From Lithospermum erythrorhizon (Eukaryota > Streptophyta > Magnoliopsida > Boraginales > Boraginaceae): DNA of 64,000 nt. This document shows, one piece after another, positions 12,660 to 23,329 of this stretch (positions are counted from its first letter, which is position 1; each line of letters opens with the position of its first letter). Below the pieces are notes generated by a model. The model saw nothing but the letters and a program-made list of their open reading frames with translations. It was not told where the DNA came from and ran no database searches. A program made the position numbers and the translations under genes. The stretch spans positions 186,001 through 250,000 of the forward strand of contig JADFUC010002180.1 of the NCBI GenBank assembly GCA_019722365.1, in the 5' to 3' direction.

Positions 12660-13366
12660 CTCCTAGCCCGCCGAGCGTGTTATTCCCCGAGGTGCCTCCT
12701 CGGGGTTCATGCTTCCCGCGATGATCTCCGTGATGAAACTAAAGGTTGAAGTTGAAGGCATTTTTCAAAGCGCGTGAGATGCATCGAGACTCCCCCGAGG
12801 TCCCAATGGGGTCTCTGCAAAACGGAGGCCGGTTCAGATGTGGAGCCCATCGAGACTTCGAGGTCCTCGGCTGGTCTCATGCAATTTGTTGCCCGGCCTA
12901 GGTATAGGCCGACGAGACCTCTTTCGAGAGGCTATCGAGACCGGCCATTCTCCAGACCATGGTCTCAATGGGTCTCGACCACCCATGTGGTTCAAAGAAT
13001 AAACGGTGATTGCGCCACATTTATTTCATTATCCTAAAATATTCCAATTTCTTCCTTTCAAAATTCCTTTGCTCCAAATTCAATGTAGTTGTTCTCATTT
13101 GATTAGTATCATTTGTATATCATTTTAAGCTAAATCTAGTGGTTAGATTTGTCATTGAGAATACTAAATTATGTAAAGTATTACTCAATCGAGAAGCTTT
13201 AGTTTGATAAAAGACTTTGTAACAATCTTCGAGAGTTCTTTCTAGCTGATTACAAAGAAGAATGGTGACGTACTGGCGAACTCCCGTATAATGATCCGTG
13301 TTATTTACTTTCGTATTTTCAATTATTGTTTGTTCAGACATTTCTAAGATATTGTATCAGAGTGCC
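12660..13366 (+). mobile_element. Decayed LTR, family C, followed by a tRNA-iMet-type primer site
   Basis: The GC-richer left part (12660-13000) carries repeated TCGAGAC / GGTCTC motifs. The right part (13020-13340) is a diverged copy of 23550-23870, sharing GCTCCAAATTCAATGTAG, GAGAATACTAAATT and TTTTCAATTATTGT. At 13353-13366 TGTATCAGAGTGCC closely matches the TGGTATCAGAGC primer site used by copia elements, placing the LTR end just before it. No coding internal region follows. Boundaries are approximate. Confidence 0.6.
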
Positions 13367-14983
13367 GCCATTGATATATCCGTTTAGTTGTATCGCTTCA
13401 TTCCCATCAAATCCGCAAGAAAGCATCTGCACTAATGAGCGAGCTGATTGCAGCCTACTCCGACGCTTCTTAAAGTTGGGCTTTGTTTTACAATTTGTCA
13501 ATAGTAGAATTTCATTATCATTACCTTTGAAACGAAGGTAAACATGGCTATTTATGTAGAACTCGCACAAGGCGTTTTAAGATCATCCTAAGCGCCTGAA
13601 TCGACTCGATTTGACTCATTTTGTCCTCATGTCTTTAAAGACTCAAACTACAAATCTTCAATTAATAGAACGATTTTAGCATTTATTACTCCATTGTGTT
13701 TAGGATTAGGACTTAGGGTATCCTATACAAAATGAACAATAACTTAGATGATGTAAAATCTATCTCTATATTTTATATAGGGAGGTATATGATCCAAATT
13801 TCTCGAAACATTACATTTTCGCTTTTTGAATATTCCATGTTTAAATCTTGAATTCGCTTCATGAGTATATATTAACTATTGCCAGCTATTATTGTAACGA
13901 TAAGAAAGATTTATTATTTATATGTTCACCTAAATAATAAAACTTTTTGGAGAAATCTTTCCGGGTACAAAAAGAGATTTATCAAACGGTCGATTCTAAT
14001 TGGCCAGTTGCTTTCCTGCCGCATGCCGACCTAATACAAGATAATCCTGACTCGAGCGGACTCGAGCTATCCTGTCATTCCTGGACATTCGATACGTGTC
14101 CCTCGGATAGGCCTTTCGGCATAAGGTCTTGGTCTTTACTGACATTACCAAACCGGCCAAGTTTCTCTGTTCTCGATCCCGTACGGTCATGGAGCCGATC
14201 TTGGTCTTCGACTTTGATTATTTGATATGACTCACTGTGTAACTCTCGACCCTTTTCGACATGAACCGACCTGCACCTCGACCCTTTTTTGATACAATGG
14301 GCGTACAACTCTTTGGTCTCTTTGATATGGGTCGACCGGGATGGCCTTAAATTCTGACGCTTTCTCAGCCAGCCTTGTTCCGTGGCCTGACTAGTTCGGA
14401 GCCTTGGGGCAGAGCTGACAGAATAACCGCCCCTGCGCCGTCACTCGGCGCTGGTAATCATTATAACCGGAACACTGTAGTCACTTTTAAACTGAGGAAC
14501 GACTCATTTAACACCAAACAACTCTTCATCCAAAAATTTGATTACAATTAAACTACTCAATCAAAACGCTTTTAAAATTTACAATCCATTAGCGATATCT
14601 AACCAACAACCCATATATATACAATATATCCCGTATAAAGAATGCCATAGCGCTTACAAAAGAGAGTGTATTGTATTCAAAATACAAAATCACAACTCCG
14701 CCGACAATGCTAAAGTTGAAAATAGCACAACAATCAAAATCGGTTGACAACACATCAAACGAGATCGCTGGCGATCCTCGGTCACCCGACGCCACCTATC
14801 CACTCCTGAACAAATTTCCTAACAACCTCTTGGCTCAATTGCCCGGTCAACCCGACACAAATGAAATGCCCCTCAAAGCTTAAAATTGCTGCCTGAAATG
14901 AACACTTAACAATGTAAAGTAACTTACCATACCGAACGAGACAGAATATTATAATAGCCCAACATGAATAAAATACGATATAT
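13367..14983. mobile_element. Degenerate retrotransposon-derived DNA, GC-richer at 13.95-14.5 kb
   Basis: The part at about 13950-14500 is much richer in G+C and CpG than its surroundings, with repeated CTCGAC and GGTCGACC-like motifs and the phrase ATCATTATAACCGG, resembling gypsy LTR sequence. I found no matching second LTR, so the element is not delimited. Frames here carry no known domain. Confidence 0.35.
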
Positions 14984-15967
14984 TGTTAGAATCTAGTACA
15001 TGAATTTCATTTGTAATAAACACCAAATCATACATCCCAGATTCTCAAATATAAATTATCTTAAAACACATAATTAATAATTACGAATAACAGAAGACTT
15101 ACGTTGATGCTACAACTAAGCCTATCAACACATTCCTTTCACGAAGCCTCCTTTGAATTTCCAAATTTGAGCACTTCCAAATGTAGTGCCTTTTAGTCAT
15201 TTTAATTGCAGAGAGGTCGAATCCTACATTCAAGGCTTATGTAACATGGGTCGATTAGATGAAAATCGCTATAAGAATTTTCAATTCTTCCTGAACATTT
15301 CTCGCCATAATGTAGAGAAACGAGGGAGGCTTTTGTTTTTCATTTAACGAAAAACATGTTATGATGAAAACCTAATAAGTTTGCTTATATATGTCAAACC
15401 TAAACCCCAACCGACAAATTTTTGTAACGAACCTAATTCGCTAAGTTTAATTAAACCGTTAAGTAAAATCAAACACTAACAAAAGTTGTTAATAGTAACT
15501 AACAAAGCTTGACAATGCTCAATTCAACTATCGAATTTAATTCAATTGACTAATTAATTAATTCGGGTTCATCCAATTTCTATTTTACATTATCAATGTA
15601 AAAATCCCATTGATAATATTCGTTGATTACAATCAACTCTCAATTTAGCAAATGTAGTTTAATTTCATACATGAAATATAATCCAACGCCATCAGACAGG
15701 CGCGACCTTTCTGCGCCGATAATAAGTTTCTGTATAATAATAATAATTGACCAATTACTATTATTATAACCATTAATTGTGTGCATCTAGCACCGCTCAT
15801 AACCCCTTAAATTATCATCATGTAGAACCCAAACTAGTAATATACACCACAAGATGAACACTAAGTTCCAGTAATCTCATTTAACCAACCCGTAAATGAA
15901 TTCATACACAATCGTTTAAATCTTTGGCATATTTAAAAGCGGAATCAATTCTCATTGATTTCCAACA
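14984..15967 (+). mobile_element. Solo LTR, family B (984 bp), with TATAT target duplication
   Basis: It begins TGTTAGAATCTAG and ends GATTTCCAACA, so the ends are imperfect inverted repeats in the TG...CA form of an LTR. The five bases before it (14979-14983) and after it (15968-15972) are both TATAT, consistent with a target-site duplication, though this is low-complexity sequence. The same sequence recurs at 29.86-31.86 kb and 32.65-33.66 kb. No internal retroelement domain flanks it, so it is most simply a solo LTR left by unequal recombination. Confidence 0.75.
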
Positions 15968-16254
15968 TATATATATCCAGATCGCCTGATAAAGTCATAC
16001 AATAAGATTCCAAAGAAGCGTCCTGCATAACATGTTGCTACATAATGTAAGTGTCTCAATAAGGCACACACAATCACCCAAAATGAAATCATAGAGAGAC
16101 TCAAATCAACCACTATAACTCTAGTCATCACCTTCTATCTCTCTCATATCTCCATAAATATACCACCCTCTAACGCGCATATACTAACTGCCTACACCGC
16201 TAGGAATGGATCAATCGCTAATAACCACTGCATTTCTATACCGTGAATATAAAG

Positions 16255-16470
16255 CCAACATCAACAATGCCCATAAGAAAAGTCGACAATATTCTTAACG
16301 CACTTATACCGAAGTATAAGGGCCAACACCAACAATGCACATAAGAAAGGAGCATTAGATTTCCCAATCGCACTTATACCGAAGATAAGGCCTACACCAA
16401 CAACGCATTACAAAGAAAGTTGATAATAGATCTCACACCGCACTTATACCGAAGTATGTGCCAATACTGC
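16255..16470 (+). repeat. Minisatellite, about 67-bp unit, about 3.3 copies
   Basis: Repeated core CGCACTTATACCGAAGTATA with CCAACACCAACAATGC and CATAAGAAAG. Copies of the second motif start near 16255, 16322 and 16390, and the array fades at CCAATACTGCC near 16460. Units differ by small indels. Confidence 0.8.
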
Positions 16471-18556
16471 CACATATCTCTACAAGGAAGGAGAGTCACC
16501 TAGCCCCTAATCATCCCAACATGGTCAAATCCTCGATACTCAAGTCACCTCAAAGTCATACATAACTCCAACCAACACCTCTCTCAATAACCAACTACTT
16601 ACCCTCAAACAATATCCAATCACACGCCTAAAACATCTCACAATCATAAATCAACTGCAAATAGCGACAAAAAGCTCCACAGAATACAAAAAGCCAACAA
16701 AGCCAATGTAAATAAAATATAAGTCAGAGTTCAAGCTATTACTTACCTCAAGCAATCTTCAACGCCATAGAATATAATCACATAATCATATCATGGCTCA
16801 CACAAATGAATCACACATAATCATACAACAATTACATGTATATCATTCTCACGTAATCATAACACAACATACGTATATCATTCTCACATAATCATACCCA
16901 CACAATATGTTCACACAATTTAAATTAAGTACGCAAAGTAATACCCGAGATAAGTACTCACCTCTGCTACTATCACAAAAACACGCCAACACAATCACTG
17001 CACCGGCCTTACCACGATCAACTTAACAAAAACACACCCGTAAAGTATAATCAAAACCTAATACTATACTTATGCTCTGTAAGATACACTTACCAACTCT
17101 AAGGAACTATTTCTAAACGGTCTAAAAATGACGGATAAAACAAAGAATTACTAACTCGTTTGACACAACCCAATCGGGTTCCCCCCGCTAATCTCCCACC
17201 TTATTACTATAACATTTCATATCAAATTATAAGTCATTATATTTTAACCTCAAATCCATAATTAACAACCTATACTCCAAAAATATCGATTATAACTCAA
17301 CTTTACAAATCATTAATTCTCTTTTTCAACCTTAACTCCCTTAATCAATTTCTAAATCACAATTTTAACATCATTAATCACAATAAGGCCCCAATTAAAC
17401 TCCCTACACAATTAAAGTCTTAGAAAATATCAAATCAAAAAGTCAACCGAAACCTTGAAAAGTCAACCCAACCAAAACATCCCAAACAACCTCCTAAATC
17501 ATGGAATTAATCACTTATATACATCATGTAACCCATAACAAACTTAAAATCATCATAAAATCAGATTATGTCAAAGTCAACCAAAAACGCCCCCTTAAAA
17601 ATCAACCAAACTCTATGTCTATACCTCAAATTTGTAGGAAAGATAGTCAGTTTCAATAATCAACTCATGATCTTAATGTTGAACAAAGTCAGTTAAACGA
17701 AGAAAAAATTTCTTTGTTTGCTCCAAAGCAGAGTGATCTCAAGTGTTCTTTTAGGGAAGCGAAGGAGATATTTGTGTTTTGGTGTTATTAAGATAAGGAT
17801 TTAATGACTTAACACTTAAGTAAAAAACCATTTCAGGTTCGACTGCTCGAATCGAAGTTATCGAACGACTTAACGATCTAACTTAACTCGAATTATCCCC
17901 GGTTACTACTACTAAATTATAAATGTGATTCGGCTCAAATTTAATTTTTACGAAATAATATTATTATCGAAATTAACCGGAACGGGATATTAAGTTATAC
18001 TAAACTGGATGAATTCCTTGTAGCTTCGGGCCGGGTTCCTTCAAGTAGGGCCTTTAATAGTTTCGCTTGTGCCTTATGCCGGGTATAAAGTGTGGGGCTT
18101 CAAATAACTTGATCTTTTACTCTTTCATTTGCTACACGTGGCCTTCAACAAATAAGTATGTTTCGTGAATTTGATTCTAAGTATTCGGAAGCAAGAGTTT
18201 CGGGCTGCTCATCGCTCAAAGAACGGGGCCTTAGCAGCCTTTGTATCCGATGCCGATACGAGAGTAGGGACTTTAGTAGAGCCAGTCTGCACTTTGGTTT
18301 TCTATTGGCCAAATAAATATACATTTCCTACAAATTGACTAAAATCTTAGGTTAACAACACATATCTTCTCTCACGCTTTTGGCTTCTCGAGCTCTATTC
18401 GGGGCCAAGAAGAGGCTTCTTTAAAGAACACATGATCCTTATCCTCTCGATTCGGGATGGTCATAGGGCCTTAGCAACGTGAGATTTCGCAAATGCCTTG
18501 CTTCTCAAGTATGTCAGTGCCCATGGGGTCTGCTGTGTGCCTCACCGCTCTTCTTC
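16471..18556. other. Retrotransposon-like non-coding DNA
   Basis: No open frame of note. Runs of ACATAATCATA-type motifs at about 16780-16900 and a GGGTTCCCCCCGCTAAT patch at 17175 suggest LTR-type sequence, but no second copy or primer site was found, so no element is delimited. Confidence 0.3.
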
Positions 18557-18680
18557 ATTTGAATATTCAAGCTTTGGGGCTTTTCTCCTTTGAATATTCA
18601 AGCTTGGGGGCTCTTCTCCCTTTGAATTTTCAAGCTTTGGGGTTCTATAGCCTTTGAATCTTCAAGGTTTGGGGTTCCTC
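18557..18680 (+). repeat. Four tandem units of about 31 bp
   Basis: Units start near 18557, 18588, 18620 and 18651. Each has TTTGAATATTCAAGCTTTGG followed by GGCTTTTCTC or GGTTC. The TTGAATATTCAAG core is itself palindromic. The surrounding 18.0-18.9 kb is CpG-richer and LTR-like. Confidence 0.8.
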
Positions 18681-19737
18681 AAATTTCTGGAATCTCTTAA
18701 CTGGGTGCTCAGCTAGATCTTCAAACCCAAGTAATTTTGTATTCGCGATCTTCTTCTTCGTTCTTTCTTAAATTTTTCCAATTCCTTTTACATTGGGCTG
18801 AATATGAAATTCAAAGCATCTTTTTATGGTATAAAAGTGGGGAGTATTTACAACTTTCAGCTCGCTTTTAGATTGCTTAATCCATTTTCGTTTTATCACT
18901 ATCTCACTGGCTGATCATTTTAAACGCCGAGGCATAACTGACAATCGGATATTTTGCACAACTTAGCCTCCAAGAAATGAAATAGGCGCCCATATGGTAG
19001 GATTTTTATTGATCCCGACATTTCCTTGTTGTATTAATTCAAGTCGCGATCTTCGTAAGCTCTATTTTAAGTTTAAAGTTAGTAATTAATATAAAATCCT
19101 AACTTTAACCTAAAATCAATTTCTGGTGCTTCAATAACCCTATCATTTTCGCATGGCTTGAATTTAATTCGAAGCTCGGGCGAACCATAATCAACATGTG
19201 TCATCGTGTGATCGATTGTGAATTAATTAAGTTAACAAATTCATAAAATTGAATTTTATTAATTTAAATTAATTAAATTTCCACTATCTACACATATAAA
19301 AAGTTAATGAGCAAAATTATTAAAAATGTCAGAGTGATCATAAATAGAAAGAAGGAAAAAAAAACAAAAATAGTTTAAAATTAGTATAAAAAAATAACCG
19401 AACAAATCTAATAGAATCGAAAGATCTATCATAGATGAAAATACAATTTCTCTTTCGGGACCAAACTCCACTAAATACTAATATAATCACCAACATGGAC
19501 CAAATGAGCACCACTATAAGTATCATGAATCAAAATACAATTAACTCTTAATATCAAACCAAATTAACAATTAACTCACAAATTTGAGGAAGTTACGTTT
19601 CAATATGAAAAATGGGTTTGTCGAAATTATTTTCAGCAAGAGTCCACTTGAGTTACAAATAAAGGGCCATGAGGTAGAGTGGACTGAATATTTACAAATA
19701 TTCGAACCCGATACCGATCCGGACAGATAACGAGCCA
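18681..19737. other. Non-coding spacer upstream of the snoRNA cluster
   Basis: AT-rich sequence with no supported gene. Its frames contain only low-complexity hydrophobic or basic residues. Confidence 0.5.
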
Positions 19738-19849
19738 GGCCCATCCATTAACGAGCCGTTGCCATTTTAGCGACAAGCAACAACTAAACCTCAAGGTCAA
19801 AAACCCTAGCCTCCTCTTCTCTAGTCATCAAATATTTGTATATATATAC
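19738..19849 (+). promoter_or_regulatory. Promoter of the snoRNA cluster: site II, telo-box and TATA
   Basis: GGCCCA at 19738-19743 is a site II (TGGGCC) core in inverse orientation. AAACCCTAG at 19801-19809 is a telo-box, and TATATATATACA at 19838-19849 is a TATA box. This combination is known from plant promoters of ribosomal-protein, snoRNA and other ribosome-biogenesis genes. It sits a few hundred bp upstream of a run of C/D-type candidates on the same strand, so I infer a single pol II transcript processed into several snoRNAs. Confidence 0.6.
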
Positions 19850-20117
19850 ACCATCATACCCTAACTTATTATCTCAATAAGCTTTCTCTATTTTTCTTCT
19901 TAATATTGCTTATCAAACTATGAATTTCTGCACTTTTTTACTATGCAGCTCATGGTAAATACTTGTCCTTTTCTTTATTGATGAATTTATTGTGTTGGAA
20001 ATCAAGATATATGCTTGATACTTATTTATAATCTTGAAACATACATGATCGAATAATTTATTTTGAAACACGTGTGATCGAAAAATGTTTCGATTTTTTT
20101 TACTTATGTAATTATGT

Positions 20118-20208
20118 TATGCAAATGAGGACACGCTAGACAGGGACATCAGACCTCTATAATGGGGAATGAGAACACGTCTACAATGGGAAAAAACTCT
20201 GATGCTAT
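20118..20208 (+). ncRNA. Box C/D snoRNA, copy 1 of a 25S double-guide type
   Basis: C-like box ATGAGGA at 20125-20131 and D box CTGA at 20199-20202, with flanking GCA and TGC able to pair. An internal AATGAGAA resembles C'. The stretch AGACAGGGACA (20138-20148) complements TGTCCCTGTCT, which I recall from 25S rRNA just after GAGATTCCCAC. The second guide AATGGGA before the D box is shorter and less perfect than in the related copy at 20398. It is probably a diverged paralogue of that copy. Confidence 0.45.
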
Positions 20209-20293
20209 TTTTACATCAAAAATATGATTTTTCGGCATAATTTATTTTCCTTCTTTTGAAAAATATTATATTGATATTATTATTTGTCCAAAT

Positions 20294-20357
20294 TGCCAAT
20301 GATGGTGTTAAATATACTTTGAGTATTACAAGGAAAAAAACTTTACATCTGAGGCAT
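20294..20357 (+). ncRNA. Candidate box C/D snoRNA, target unknown
   Basis: C-like box ATGATGG at 20299-20305 and D box CTGA at 20349-20352, closed by a TGCC/GGCA terminal stem (20294-20297 with 20353-20356). Length is about 64 nt. The sequence before the D box (AAAAAACTTTACAT) matches no rRNA segment I can recall, so it is an orphan or a chance arrangement. Its position between better-supported snoRNAs on the same strand favours it. Confidence 0.4.
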
Positions 20358-20397
20358 TATATGCAACTTTTCTTGATATTTGTGATTAATTTAATTA

Positions 20398-20489
20398 GTG
20401 CAGGTGAAGATAAAACAGACAGGGACATCAGAACTCCTTAGGGGGTATTAATTATGATGATTAGTCTAATGGGAATCTCTCTGATGCAC
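20398..20489 (+). ncRNA. Box C/D snoRNA, copy 2, adjacent double guide to 25S rRNA
   Basis: A perfect 5-bp terminal stem GTGCA (20398-20402) / TGCAC (20485-20489) closes a C-like box GTGAAGA (20404-20410), an internal C' box ATGATGA (20454-20460) and D box CTGA (20481-20484). Guide one, AGACAGGGACA (20417-20427), and guide two, GGGAATCTC directly before the D box, complement neighbouring parts of one 25S segment recalled as GAGATTCCCACTGTCCCTG followed by TCT. C/D snoRNAs direct fibrillarin to 2'-O-methylate the base paired five nucleotides upstream of D or D'. I do not assign a family name. Confidence 0.6.
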
Positions 20490-20851
20490 AATTATTTAGT
20501 TTATAAAACTTTTTTATTACTTGTATGTTGCCTTAATTATAGTTTTTAATAGATTAATTTTAAATTTGTGATTGTGTGAAGCCTGATATTGCAATTCCTT
20601 GTTAGTAATCCATTAGTTAATGAATGTAACAAGGGATCTATCATTAGGCAATATGTAAGTAATGCATATACATTTATTCCATGTATATGTGTCTACCTTT
20701 AGCTCTATATTATTCTCCTGCCAAGAATTTTATGGTGACGAGGTAGACAAATTTTATCATTTTATTGTTTATTTATTATTCAATGTTGGGTATTTTTCTT
20801 TTTCACAAAATTTATTGGCTTTTGCTTTAATTAGTTTATATGATATGATAT

Positions 20852-20923
20852 GAAGAATGATGAAGAAAATCAGACGGATTCCCACTGATAATATGTGATT
20901 ATTTTCCAGCTACTTCTGACTTC
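20852..20923 (+). ncRNA. Box C/D snoRNA with D' guide to 25S rRNA
   Basis: Terminal stem GAAG (20852-20855) / CTTC (20920-20923), canonical C box ATGATGA (20857-20863), D' box CTGA (20885-20888), C'-like TGTGATT and D box CTGA (20916-20919). The region before D' (CAGACGGATTCCCA, 20871-20884) complements GGGAATCCG plus CTG of the 25S stretch recalled as GGGGAATCCGACTG, with one mismatch. The region before D, CCAGCTACTT, has no target I can name. Confidence 0.6.
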
Positions 20924-21047
20924 TTATCATAATCCTTAATTAACCACTAATTCAAAATTATGGTGGTTTTCTGATTTTTATGTGTAATTGTTCATTATGA
21001 AAACAAGTTATATATTCGTAATATTAAGTGCTTTACCAATAAATTTT

Positions 21048-21136
21048 GGCCAATGATGTAATTTTGATATTTGCTACTCTTGATGGGTTTTCATAAACTC
21101 AATTGATGATCTTTATCCACCAAGATCTCTGAGGTC
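21048..21136 (+). ncRNA. Box C/D snoRNA, U38-like, two complementarities to one 25S segment
   Basis: Terminal stem GGCC (21048-21051) / GGTC (21133-21136), C box ATGATGT (21053-21059), C'-like TTGATGA (21103-21109) and D box CTGA (21129-21132). CCACCAAGATCT (21117-21128), directly before D, complements AGATCTTGGTGG, and ATATTTGCTACT (21067-21078) complements AGTAGCAAATAT. Both lie next to each other in the conserved 25S/28S segment recalled as ATCTTGGTGGTAGTAGCAAA, the target neighbourhood of U38 (snR61 in yeast). Two independent 12-nt matches to one rRNA site make chance unlikely. The family name rests on memory. Confidence 0.7.
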
Positions 21137-21290
21137 TTTTTAGTAAATTCTATTTCAACCCCAAAGTAATTTTCATACTATTTTTTTTACGGTCTTAATT
21201 GAGACGAAGTTATTTTTCATTGACGATACAATTTGGGGCAAGCTTTATCCATGCTTGTATAACTCAAAGTATATAATTTATATCGTCATA

Positions 21291-21412
21291 GAAAAAGCCA
21301 TCCTCTTTGTTGATTTAAGCAATGCTTTGGTCCGAAGGGAGAGGCCTTTTCATATCCTATCGCCTTGGGTAGTGGAGTCTCCACAATTACCATTTGGGAA
21401 ATGGCCACAGTG
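21291..21412 (+). ncRNA. Candidate H/ACA snoRNA
   Basis: First hairpin: GAAAAAGCC (21291-21299) pairs with GGCCTTTTC (21343-21351), and an inner CCTCT pairs with AGAGG. Second hairpin: CGCC...GGCC base with an inner TGGAG/CTCCA. An ACA at 21407-21409 lies three nucleotides before the assumed 3' end, as in H/ACA RNAs. The hinge ATATCC is an imperfect H box (ANANNA). H/ACA RNAs guide pseudouridylation. It follows the C/D set on the same strand. A covariance-model scan is needed. Confidence 0.35.
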
Positions 21413-23329
21413 AGAAGCTAACATTTCATATTATTATGTCCCTTAGTTTTCTGCCTCTGAGGAAAACAGAATTAAAATACACCATCTTTCGGGACTGAGT
21501 GGCTTTTCAAGCCTTGCTGATTATTCTGCAATTCTGAGGCATCATACTTTTTTTTAATTTCAATGTATTGTTAAAGTAAATGATCAATATATATAATAAA
21601 ACAAGAAGTCTTTGTAAATAATCAATTAAATTGAGACAATTTGTTAGGTTCGAATTGTTCAAGATACAATTTGTTATTGTTCAAGATACAATAAAAAATT
21701 TGGTTGTTTTGATTCCAAAAAAATTATGACAACTAACATAGATGTTGTAGTCAGAATCATGAAAGTAACCATATAGAATCAGAGTATGTAAATTACTAAT
21801 TAAAAAGAAAGATATAAATGTTATAATATTTACTTCTAAATTTAAAATCAATCTAAGCACTTCCCAATACGAAGATTCAATCGCGTGTCATAGTTCATTA
21901 ACGTCCATCGCCATAACTTTGCAAGCGTGCAAAAAGTCACCTTGAAGTTTAAAAAATATCAGAACGCAAATGTACTCTTGGACGGTCATTTTCATACAGA
22001 TGCCTGAATTTTATGCCTGGTTAGGTTCAGTACTCCCATATTCTGCTAGCAACATTTTATAGTGTTTGAAGCACAAAGCACACTGGAGAGGTAGTATACA
22101 AGTGCATCCTACGAACTAAAAATTAGAAATTGTACATCTATAAAACATATTTGCTGCTGAAATAGAACTAGTAATATGCCCAAGCAAATGAAAGTTCACA
22201 ACAATCTAAACATAACATTTCAAATATGTAAATTCAGTTACATAATTCGAGAGCATAGACTGTCACAAAAATGACTGATAATTATGGGTAGTATATAAAA
22301 AAGTGAATCGCGTGCATTTGCAACAAATCTGTTTTTTCAAATAATTTTTTCTCAATTGGTTATATGAGTACCAGGAGAGAGCTGCAAACTCTGAATGCCT
22401 CAATTTCATCTAGCCAGACTAACCAAAAAGCTTAGGGAAAATCAAAACTATGGCTGATAATTATGGTTTTGGAAAGCAATTCAGTTGTTCATATTTGTTC
22501 ATTCGTCTGAGAGTCATCCATTTGTACCGGCACCTCTGTTACATTGATAATTCAATTTAAGAATTTTTATTACTTTTATATTGAACCATTAAGCCGATAT
22601 ATGTAGAGACTAGATAGAGGGGGAGGCAGAGGAGAATATGATATGTTTCTCTGTTATCATTTGTTAGTATTTGTTCTTGGCACTTCTTGCTAACATCTTG
22701 AGGAGGCTCTCAAGTTTAGCAAAATGTTATGTGCATCTAAAACACATCTATACCTCTTTCTACCTTATATTGAGAAATTGGGCTAAAAAGAAGCCATAAC
22801 TGCCCTTAACGAATCAAATTTAATATTTAAAGCAGAAACATGATCTTAAACATTTAAATATGTAATTGAATAGTACCAAATGCAAATATATGGGAATGTA
22901 ACATAGATTTGATATAAAAGTAGAGTATTAAATTGATTCTTACCGGTAAAACAAGACGCCACTATACAAAGTTAACTTTTTAGTATGTAAACTAACCATT
23001 ACCAAAAGCAAAGGAACTTGCATGACATAAAGGATACCATTTATTCAACGTTATAAATTGTTAACCATATCAAAATATTAGGGTCTAATCAATCACCCTA
23101 TAACCGGTTTAAGTGTCCGATTCGTTAGGTCATTGTCATTTTGGCAAATATTTGGCCATTGCTAGCATTCAGTTGAAAGTCTACTAATCTATTAAAATTC
23201 AAATTTGACTGGAAAATGTGGTCTAATTGCTTGTTTCCGTTAAAATTAACCCCAACGTTAATTTAGGGACTAAATTGTACCAATATCGTGGACTTGCAAT
23301 GTGCCTTACATTAAAGAGTGACTAAAAGC
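21413..23329. other. Intergenic region right of the snoRNA cluster
   Basis: Short inverted repeats occur just after the cluster (GTTTTC/GAAAAC around 21452-21473, GTCCC/GGGAC around 21439-21500), possibly another structured RNA, but no boxes could be placed. Farther right it is AT-rich with no supported gene. Confidence 0.4.
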
